Of a DNA stretch of 64,000 nt, positions 55,043 through 64,000 are shown one piece after another. The stretch comes from Gonapodya prolifera JEL478 (taxonomy: Eukaryota > Monoblepharomycota > Monoblepharidomycetes > Monoblepharidales > Gonapodyaceae): contig KQ965740.1 of the NCBI GenBank assembly GCA_001574975.1, positions 669,591 to 733,590 of the forward strand, read 5' to 3'. Every line of letters starts with the position of its first letter. Position 1 is the stretch's first letter. Made by a program: the position numbers and the translations under genes. Under the pieces are notes generated by a model. The model had not been told where the DNA came from, ran no database searches, and saw nothing but the letters and a program-made list of their open reading frames with translations.

Positions 55043-58000
55043 TCACTTGGGAACACCATCTCCCGAACCCTCCCTTGCCGGCGCAATAGCAATCGCAGCA
55101 GCTTCTTCTTCTCCCCACCTCACCTCTTTCCCCTTGGACTCCCCCTCCTGCCCCGGAGCGAATGACAATGACCGCCCGACTCCGCGCTCCCCGTCACCTT
55201 CTCTGCGGGAAATTTTGCTGCTACCACCAACACGCTCGGGCACATAGTAACGGTACTCGTACGACATAGGCTCCACCGATCCCCCCGACGGCTCCCGCGA
55301 CCGGAGAATGCCACGCTCGCGGCCTTGGCCTTTGGGCTCTTCCATCCTTGGGGGCGTGCGGTCCCTTGATCCGCTCCTGACCCTCGATGCGTCCGGCTGC
55401 CGCGGCGGGGACACGCTGAACGACCGCGATGTGGGGAACTTGCGTGGAGACACGGTAACGGCGTCCCTTCGTGTCTCGCGGAAATCGTCTATCTGGGGTG
55501 CCGGACGCCTTGGTGGAGACCCGGCTCTCTCCACGGCTTTGCGCGACACTGGCACATCCCCCGCCGACAACTCGGAAGGCGGGGCCCTTGCTGACTCGTG
55601 GGTGCGGCTTGTAGACAGGTACTCCTCTCTCTCCAAAGTCCCCGACGCATGCGGTCCCGCCGTGAGGAGTCCTCGCACCGCACGAGGCGGCGTGATGGGT
55701 AGCACCTACAATTCACACAGCACATATTGTCAGTCAGCGGAACCCCAACGAAAAGCCCCTGTCCTCTCGCAAAACGCGACTCACCGAAACGAACGTGGAC
55801 AGCCTCTGCAGAGCCCTCTGCGTCTCGTTCGCGTTGCGTGTCACATCCAGCAGAAACCGCTCCATCTCGGCCCGCTGGTCCTCAAGCAGCCCGCGGAGGT
55901 AGCTTGCCTCGTCAGACTTGTTCCTCAGTCGCGCAATAAGATCCTCACGCTCGCCAAGGAGACCTTTCAAGATTTGTTATTTGAGGATTTCCACGCACTC
56001 TCAAGTCTGAAGCCTGCAACTCCAACCGAAACTCACCGTCCATTGTCCTGGCCATCGACCGCCTCTGCTCCACTTCCTGCGCAATGGTTCTCTCGGCCTG
56101 TTGATTCGATAATTCTTGCCATTACCACCTCACACCACGACCCAATGCGCTCGACTCTCACCGTCAAAAGTGCATGGTCCCGCTCACCTAACTCCTCGTA
56201 GAGATTCCGTTGCGTTCGAAGCTTCAAGTTGACCTCGCGTTGCAGGCGATCGTTCTCGGTCTCAAGACGCGCGTTACCTTGGGAGTAAATAAGTTGTGCC
56301 AAATCAGCCCTTTGCTCTGTCCCGAGCCAGCAAAAGTGCAAAGGGGAACACGTACGACTAGCCTTCTCCTCCGCGGCGACTGTCTTGGCAGCAAACTCCT
56401 CGAGGCGGAGATGCAACTCGTCGGTTCTTGCAAGTGCGGCGCGCTCGGCGGCGTTTGCCTTATCGCAAACGAGGTCAACAAGGTAAGTAACCATAATTTC
56501 CATTTAAAGGAAGGCCCGACCCACCCTTTCGACCTGGGCCACCAGCTCTTTCACAACTTTATCCTCCATCCTCGCCGACCCTCGCAGGTCCACTCCGACT
56601 CTATCCCTCGTCCCCTCGATCATGGCCGCGAGTTCGTCACCCTTGCGGACCGCGATCTCCACGTTCTTCTGCAGGATCTTGATCTCCTGGTCCTGGCTCA
56701 ATATGATCTCGTCCACCGTCTTACGTTCCGCCAGAAGCTGCGCGATGCGGTCCTGAAGCGCCTTCACTGTCTCGCCGGGCTCGACCCTGGTGACGGGTTC
56801 GGGTTGCGTCACGGTGGCGACACCGGTACCGGCGCCGGGCTCGGGTGGAGCCGATTGGGGCAACGTCGAAAGGCGGTACTGGACGTCGGCCAGGCGGTTC
56901 CCAAGCTCGCGGTTCTCGATCCGCAGATGGTTGATCTTGGCCAGGAGACGCTCCATATCCTCCTCGGCGTCCTTTCTGTCGTATGAGTCGCGTTTGCGCA
57001 CATTCTCGAGCTCTTTTGCGTAACGGTCTCGTTCCACGGCCAGATCCCTCACTGCGAGCTGCCCTTTACGCAACTTGGCCTCAAGGATGGCCTTCTCCGC
57101 TTCAAGCTGTCTCACCGTGTCAAGACTCTCCGTAGAACCGGATGATGCCACCACGGGGCTCCACGCTCGGCCGAGTTCCTTGCGTTGGGTCGCGGGCTGC
57201 TCTCCCGTCAAAGAACCAATCTGGTCGGGTGGGTACGTGGCAGGTCCTGTGACTTCGACTTTGTGCTGCTGTGTTGTGATCGTGTCCACCGGCAGAGACA
57301 CAGGCGCTGTCTCAAAGTCGTGCGTGATCGCAGGAGCTTGCATGGTTTCCCTTGTGACAGCGTCAGAGGGAGGACCAACAGATACCCCAGTTTTGCGTTT
57401 CTCGTAGGTCACGGGAGGACTGACATAGCCTTCCGACCTTATTGTGGTGGTGGAAATGGCTTCCAAGGGTGTTGGCCGACTCTGGATCGCCGCAGTTGGC
57501 TCGGCAGAGAGTGCCGCGAGTGGCGCCGGTTGTGCTTTCTCGAGTTCTTGGAGCTTCAGGAGATGCAACAAGCAAATGCGGTTATTATACGTCAATGGAT
57601 TGTGTACTTTGTACCGCTACCTTCTCAGAAATATCTTTGTCGGCCTTCGCGAGTGTGACGCTTCTAACGACACCCGAGCCATCACCGCGTGGTGGGGCGA
57701 TGTACTCTGCCAGGACGAATCCTTCGTCTTCCTTGCCGTGAGTGGGAGACGCATCTTCTGCCACCGAGGTGGAAGGGAGTGGGGGGTCCGAGACAAAGGG
57801 TGACGAGGCGCTTGTGGATGGAGGTGGCGGCGTGACGTCTTCTGTCTGGAGAGACGATTGACCTTCAATAGTAGCTGCCATGTGTGCCTTTGGCAGCTTT
57901 GGAGTTGTAGCTGTCTCCGTTTCGTGCCGCGATAGCGTCGTGTGAGGACTTGTGGATGGTGACGCGGCAGATCTTCTGCGTGATGCCGTGATGGTTCCCC

Positions 58001-58240
58001 TCCTTTCAAGCGAGAAGTAGTCCTTAACCTCGTCCAAGCTCTCGCGGCCTGTGAAAAACGACGGAGTGTCCTCCGCGGTTGAAGCAGGGACTGGTGACGC
58101 GAGTGGAGTGTCCGCACCTAGGGCGATAGGAGGAGTCTGTGGCCCGGACGCGGCGAGAGTGACGCTCGATGTGCGGTCCAGGGAGAAGAAGTCCAGGTTG
58201 GTGGCGTCGCTCGTTTTGAAGAGAAGTGTTGGGTTTGTGT
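55043..58240 (-). CDS. Long coiled-coil protein
   Basis: A chain of minus-strand exons reads from about 58240 (TNLDFFSLDRTSS, GRESLDEVKDYFSL) to the stop at 55043. The N-terminal third is disordered, Ser/Thr/Pro-rich. A strong coiled coil begins near 57130 (VRQLEAEKAILEAKLRKGQ, ERDRYAKELENVRKR, MERLLAKINHLRIENRELGNRL). It continues through ALQDRIAQLLAERKTVDE, HLRLEEFAAKTVAAEEK, ARLETENDRLQREVNLK and REDLIARLRNKSDEASYLRGLLEDQ. The C-terminal exon is basic and Ser/Arg-rich (SRSFSVSPPRQ, YEYRYYVPERVGG). About 900 residues in all. The first exon and start codon were not resolved. The family is not recognised; a structural or tethering role at cytoskeleton, centrosome or Golgi would be typical. 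Confidence 0.65.
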
Positions 58241-58624
58241 GAAGCCTGTGGCAAGGTCGGTGACACCATTTCTCATTCTAAACCAGCGTTCTTTTTCATT
58301 TTCTTGTCTTCCCTTGATCTCCTTCCTTTATTTTCTTGTTCTGTGCGTTGTAATATTTGCTTTTTGGAGAGGAAGGCATAACATGACTTGCTCGCCTCTG
58401 AGGGTAATTGAGGCGGCGACTCAAAGAGAATGTCGTGCATCAGCAGAGAGCGGCAGGAAGGATACTCTGTGACTAGATAGGTTCTATCTCCTTCTTCAAA
58501 ACAACCTCCCAAAGTTGAAAAAAAGGAGAAGGCCACTGCCTGCCACCTGCGGCCACCAGACCGCCCACAGCAGCCCTCTCTCCCCCCTCTTCACGCTCTT
58601 CTCTTACCGTCGACGCAGCGTGCG
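58241..58624. promoter_or_regulatory. Probable bidirectional promoter region
   Basis: The 380 bp lie between the divergent starts of the coiled-coil gene and the ubiquitin-ZZ gene. They include a T-rich strand near 58285-58370 and no clear TATA box. The missing first exon of the coiled-coil gene may lie here. Confidence 0.4.
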
Positions 58625-59932
58625 ATGGTGTCATCGACAGTTCGCTACAGGCCGCAGCTCGCTCCACGCACACTCAAGTCGCAGTCCGCAACACACGACC
58701 ATTCGGACCCCGTCGCATTCTTCACGGTCGAAGTCCTGTTCAAGGAGTAAGAGCAACTCCCGACTATGTATGCGAGAGAAACGTGGTGTGCTTACTTCGC
58801 GGAATCAACCTGTGCAAAACACACCACCCCCGAAACACACCAATAACAGCAATATCGCCTATAAAGAAGGAGCCTACAAGGTCCGCTGCTGCTCAAAAAC
58901 TACGTGCGAATTGTTGCTTAAGAAGCTTGCAGAAAATGTGGAAGTCTCTTGGAGTGAGTTGCAAGATCAGTCACGCTTGTTGAAGGTTGGAACTGCCGCA
59001 CAACGATTCACCGAATGTTTCCCTCTTTCAATTCATCGCTCTGCGTGAATCCACACTGATTCAGCCGATCTAAATGCTTCGATTGCTTCGTCGGGGGAGA
59101 AACTCTTGTCAAGTGACCGCCTAACCTCGAACAACATCAAGCTTAGCGTGAAACGTGATCGCGAGGTATCGCATTTTACCTCAAGTGGTACCACTTCACA
59201 GTCGGTTGCTGTCACAACACTGACGGGCAAGCTAGTTACGGTGCAGGCCCCTGCAGTTGACCCAGCCCAGCGCAATCCCCTCGTAGGGGGAATGAGAGTG
59301 TTTGTGCGAACGCTGACAGGAAAGGCAATTACGATCTACGTCAATCCGAGCTCTACCACCGAGGATATTAAGTACAAAATCCAAGCGACAGAAGGGATAC
59401 CCCCAGATCAACAACGCCTCATTTTCGCTGGAAGGCAACTCGAAGATGGGAGAACCATGGCCGACTACAACATTACACCCGAGTGCACTATGCATCTTGT
59501 GCTTCGCCTGAGAGGAGGAATGGTGCGAGCAAAGACACATGGCAAAGATCGACAAATCGCTCATCACCAGCTTTATAGTATATGCCCTCGTCAGGACGCG
59601 TTGAGTTCGACGCGCTCCCAATGGACCCCCGTGCAGAATCTCCACACGTCGGAATTCGCTGTGACAACTGTGGAGCCGTTGACTTTAGTGGCCCACGATA
59701 TAAATGCACAGAATGTGTCGATTATGATCTTGTGAGTTTTACATTGGTTTCCCCCAGAGCAGCCACTTTCGCCTAAACTGCAGTTCACCTTCCCGTTCAG
59801 TGCTCGTCATGCGAGGAGCATTCTGACATTTTTCACCCTCTCGAACACCCTCTGGTCAAAATTGCCACGCCCAACGCGCTTCCTCAGATCTTCGAAGGAG
59901 CGAAGTACAAATCTACCTGGGATGAGGAGTGA
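58625..59932 (+). CDS. Ubiquitin-like domain / ZZ zinc finger fusion
   Basis: Five exons (58625-58746, 58850-58953, 59065-59522, 59579-59731, 59801-59932) sum to 322 residues in frame. The N-terminal 75 residues ([33 protein letters not shown]) are of unknown type. A ubiquitin domain follows at about residues 153-228: [37 protein letters not shown] and LVLRLRGG. Compared with ubiquitin, Lys48 is Arg, Lys63 is Pro, and Lys6 and Lys33 are also replaced, while Lys11, Lys27 and Lys29 remain. A ZZ zinc finger follows at about 245-290: [35 protein letters not shown] fingers bind N-terminal residues or histone tails. The joined intron phases make this one protein, not two genes. An autophagy or N-degron-type adaptor is a reasonable inference. 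Confidence 0.85.
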
Positions 59933-60168
59933 GAGGGAAGATTGTCTTACTTGCTATCGGAGAGGTGTTGTTCTTGCCTGCTTGTCGAACAGATGGTAGG
60001 AAGGGGCAATGGTGGCGTGCAAGCATGAATTTTTCAAATGCAAACTCGTTGTATTCCTTCACCGATTGAAAATCGTACTGGAAAAAGGGTGGTGGGGGGG
60101 GGAAAAATAGGTCCAAATTTGGAACCTTGAGCGGGTTCCGTCACGGAACCTCACGGGTGATCGCTATA

Positions 60169-63100
60169 ATGCCCACGACCTCTGATCCTTCAGAGGCCTC
60201 CGAAACAACTGGTCTGCTCGGTGGTACACCCGATGCCACGTCGAACAGCCGCCGTGTTTGGTCTCTCGGCCACCCACGGCCGTCCCTCGAGGATGTGGAA
60301 GACGAAGGGCCTGAGGGGGAGCCCGAAGAGGGCTTATGGCCCACCATTCGGAAAGTCGCCACGAGGCGGGCGTACAGACAGGTCAGGATTGTGATTGTCC
60401 TGGTGGCCATGGCGGTTGGTCTCCTCATCGGTGGGTTCGTGGTGCAAACGCTCACTGCGGCAGCAAAATGATTTAATCTGGACCTCACGACGGGTGCAAA
60501 GCTGGGTCGATAGTAATTTTTCGGAAGGCGAAAGCGATGTCAGCCCATCGCCGGCCGCTGTGGAGTAGACTCCGGCTTCCCTCCTCGGTTGTAAGTGACC
60601 GAGTCAACACAAATCGACATGGAAACGATTGGATAACTTTGGTATCCTTAGATCCCTTTGCACTATGATTTGGATTTCTACACTGACTTGAAAAACTTCG
60701 AGTTTGGGGGCACTGCCACGATCCAACTGACAACCCTCGAGGAGACCGACGTCATTGTTTTGAACACCAACTCGCTTCAACTAAGCGATGCCGAGCTGAC
60801 GACGTGGAGTGGTGCTGACCGCGTTGCCGCACAAGCTGGTTCCTCTTGGGAGAGCCCACTTTTCAACCAGACAATAGTTCACAACTCGCAAATTGCGTTC
60901 AAGCTTGCTGCTCTCCTTCCAGAAGGAGCGAATGCAACGATTCGTCTCAAGTACAAGGGTAACCTCACTGACTCTTTAAAGGGGTACTATCGATCCTCAT
61001 ACATTGACGATAATGGCAACAAACGTTGGCTGGCAAGCACTCAATTTGAAGTAAGTTATACTCGTCTGGTGAAGTACAATATCAGTGTGTGACCCTGGAG
61101 ATAGTCCACAGATGCTCGAGCAGCGTTTCCGTGCTTTGATGAGCCGGCGTTCAAAGCCACTTTCAGCGTCTCTATGCACGTTGAAAAGCCATACCACGCC
61201 ATTTCAAATATGCCCGTGCTATCCGTATCTGACTACATACCGGGGAATGGACAATCAGCCCTTCGGAAAGGCGCTTGGAAGACTTACACGTTCCAGGAGA
61301 GCCCCAGAATGTCGACCTACTTGGTAGCATTTGTTACAAGCGAATTTGAGTACATTGAAACGTTGACTCCAAGGGGAACAAAGTGAGTTATGTTGTTGCT
61401 GTCATTGAGTCAGTGTAGTAAACTCGAATGTTGAAGAATCCGAGCATACACCCAGCCCAATCATACCGCCCAGGCCCAATATGCTCTTGATGTTGCCAGA
61501 GATGTACTTCCGTACTATGAGGCGATGTACGGAATTCCATTCCCTCTCCCGAAGATGGACATGATCGCAGTTCCTGATTTTGCAGGTGAGATCAGAGGAG
61601 ACCACAAATTGCAGTTTTAGAGTCCATGCGTGACCAGATCCCCCTCTTTGTTCCAGCTGGTGCCATGGAAAATTGGGGATTGGTCACGTATCGCGACACG
61701 GCGCTCCTTTACGACCCTCAGCTCTCTTCTGCTTCTGATAAAGAGCGTGTGGCTGTGGTGGTTGCGCATGAGTTTGCTCACATGGTGTGTTAATTTACAA
61801 ATGTCGAGGTCTTTCCATGCACTCAACATATGCCGAATTTCAAGTGGACAGGCGACCTTGTGACCATGCAGTGGTGGGACGGTCAGTTCTTGCTTACGCA
61901 AATACAACCCCAACCAACACTAATATCGTCAACCTACCCAATCTTAACCCTCAAAAACCGCACCCTCCCGACCACCCCAACACTCAGACCTGTGGCTAAA
62001 TGAAGGCTTTGCAGACTTCATCGAACACATCGGGACAGATGCCGCCGCAAGAGCAAGCGGCGAGAACTGGCGTATGCAAGACCAGGCTATTGTTGACGCC
62101 CAAGTCCCGGCGTTCGACACAGACTCCAGCGCGTTCACGCATCCCGTTGCTGCCAGTGTCGTTGATCCTGTCGAGATTGATGCTCTGTTCGACGATATTA
62201 GCTATGCTAAAGGAAGTTCTCTGATTCGCATGCTCCGGGCATGGGTGAACGATCTCGGCGGCGATAAGGGAGGAGTTGGGGATGTACCAGATCGTGACTA
62301 TTTCTTCAGGTAATTTGGCTTGTCCACCACCTCGAATTCCATCTGTGCCAATTCCTTTCGTTTCTTTCTTGAAAACAGCCGAATGCACGAGTACTTATCA
62401 TCACACGCTTTTCATAATGCCCGAACAAGTGAGCTCTGGGAAGCCATGGACCCAACTGGATCTTTTGGAGTCAATGCGACAATGTCGACCTGGAGTGAGT
62501 CTTCGCCTTCTTGAAAAGTTGGTTATGGCGTTACACTTCACACACTTGAACGTGAACAGCGGATCAGCCAGGCCATCCTGTGGTAACAGTAAATTGGACG
62601 TCAGCAACCACTTTCACTGTCCAGCAACAACGATACACATTATCACACATCAATGGTGTCCGTCCCGGTGGCCAGCTCTGGACTATTCCGTTCACTTTCG
62701 AAATTTTTGACGCGGAAGGCCGTCTTATTCAGAGTTCCAAAACTCTTTTGCTCTCGGGAAGCGAGCCAGTAGAAATCCAGGTTTCTACTTCTTCGATTCC
62801 CATCTCTGCATCAGGATCACTCGTACTCAAGGCAAACGTCGGACAAACAGGATTCTATCGTGTCGTCTACCCATCTTCTACGTTTTCTTCCATCGCCAAG
62901 AACCCATCAGCATTTTCTCTTTCTCCGGCTGACCGGACAAGTTTGGTACTTGACGTTTTCGGAGCATCTCTAGGAGGACGTGATGATAATGTTGAGGGCA
63001 TGTTCGATTTCCTTACTTCTTTACTCGCCAAAGAGAACGACGTCATTGTGTGGTGGGCAACCTTCTCTCGATTGACTTTCGCATTCTCGCGAAACGGTGC

Positions 63101-64000
63101 TTGGAATCTTCACCCCGGTCTTTTCCGACTTCAGAAGTGGACTGCCAAAATTGTCAAGCCTCTTGTTGATACCGTCGGCTGGACCGAAGGCGGAGAACCG
63201 AACCACTTAAGGAGTTTGCTCCGCGCTCAAGTTTTGGCAGTGGCTGTAGCGGCTGGCGAACCCAGCACCGTCGCCGCGGCTCGTAAATTGTTTAAGGACC
63301 TCAGGGGCCCTAATCCTCCGACTCTGTCACCAGAGGTGCTGGACGTAATCTACGGTGCTGAAGTCCTTTAGTGAGTTGTGAATAATTGGACTGTCGCCAA
63401 CCTAATTGATACCAACTTGCAATGGCAGCGGTGGGGAGGAAGCATATGAATTTGTGTTCGACCTCTACCGGAAGGCCACCTTTGCCACAGAGAGGCAAAG
63501 ACTTATCCGTGAGTATGAAGCTGACCTCATGCGGTCAATGCGAGGTTTTTGTTCACCGGTCTATATCTTCAGGTGCCCTCGCAAAGACCCCAGATCCCCC
63601 CCTTATTTCTCGGAATCTTCATCTCATATTTTCAGATGAAGTCCGCTTGCAAGACAAGGGTTTAGTACTCAGTGTCACCGCATCATCTTCTCTAACTGCG
63701 ACACTCTTGGTGTGGGATTTCATGAAGGACAATTGGTCTTTGTTTTCGAGTCTGGTGAGCAAAAGTAGCTTATTAATTGCAATTTCATTTTCGACTCAAC
63801 TCCCATTTGAATAGGGCGGATCTGGTCTCGGTAATAGGATCGGACAGATTGTCGCCACCATCACGGAGCAGCTACCTTCCGAAGCCTCTGTACTGGATGT
63901 GGAACGGTGGTGGAAGCAAGCTCTTCCTGGTGGAAAGGAGTTCTGTGATACGTTTTCAAATGATGAAGCTTGCACCAGAAAGCTTCCCCCGGGAACGGCG
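60169..64000 (+). CDS. M1 zinc aminopeptidase, 3' truncated by window
   Basis: The first exon (ATG of [10 protein letters not shown]) encodes a cytosolic tail with a dileucine-like ETTGLLGG and a single membrane anchor ([19 protein letters not shown]), making a type II ectoenzyme. A short exon ending RLPSSV (splice sites near 60450-60590 not fully resolved) joins [13 protein letters not shown] at 60652. From there ten exons keep phase to 63754, and another runs to the window end. Family signatures are [49 protein letters not shown] and NEGFADF, giving the HExxH-x18-E zinc site split by two introns. Late blocks include QPGHPVV and [10 protein letters not shown]. It removes N-terminal residues from peptides outside the cell or in the vacuole. 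The ERAP-like C-terminal helical domain is cut off at the window end. Confidence 0.93.

Overview
This is nuclear DNA of a fungus. The evidence is dense intron-rich genes with short GT-AG introns (mostly 45-250 bp, donors usually GTGAGT), a GH28 polygalacturonase family, MFS hexose transporters and a MoaA-MoaC molybdenum cofactor locus. An early-diverging, plant-litter-degrading (zoosporic) fungus is my inference; nothing in the window fixes the species. Assembly gaps (two of 362 N, one of about 13 N) show a draft scaffold.

Layout. 0-10 kb: the end of a TMEM53/DUF829 gene, a possible GH5 remnant, an ankyrin/coiled-coil gene, a Ser-rich gene with a SUMO-interaction motif, and a flavin amine oxidase divergent from a fatty acyl-CoA reductase-like gene. 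10-25 kb: two hexose transporter genes in inverted, head-to-head orientation enclose an unknown conserved protein, a cyclin and a SET-domain gene; 20.2-22.7 kb has no recognisable gene. 25-31 kb: an acyl-CoA thioesterase-like gene, a MOCS1-type MoaA/MoaC locus and a NADAR N-glycosidase, all on the minus strand. 32-54 kb: a plant-cell-wall section with four GH28 genes (two intact, two dead), a GH79 glucuronidase gene plus a truncated inverted copy of its 5' end, a 2-oxoglutarate dioxygenase, a TMEM198-type membrane protein and a broken ankyrin paralogue. 53.6-64 kb: an unknown membrane protein whose intron holds a small inverted-repeat element, a GFA/CENP-V-like gene, a long coiled-coil gene, a ubiquitin-ZZ finger fusion and an M1 aminopeptidase that runs off the end.

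How the genes fit together. The secreted GH28 and GH79 enzymes would release galacturonate and glucuronate from pectin and arabinogalactan side chains, and the hexose transporters would import neutral sugars. Copying and decay dominate this part: GH28, GH79, ankyrin and transporter genes all occur as inverted or tandem duplicates in different stages of loss or homogenisation. The most interesting single locus is the MoaA/MoaC gene: its coding phases fit a splice switch between a stand-alone MoaA ending in Gly-Gly and a MoaA-MoaC fusion, the logic known from animal MOCS1.
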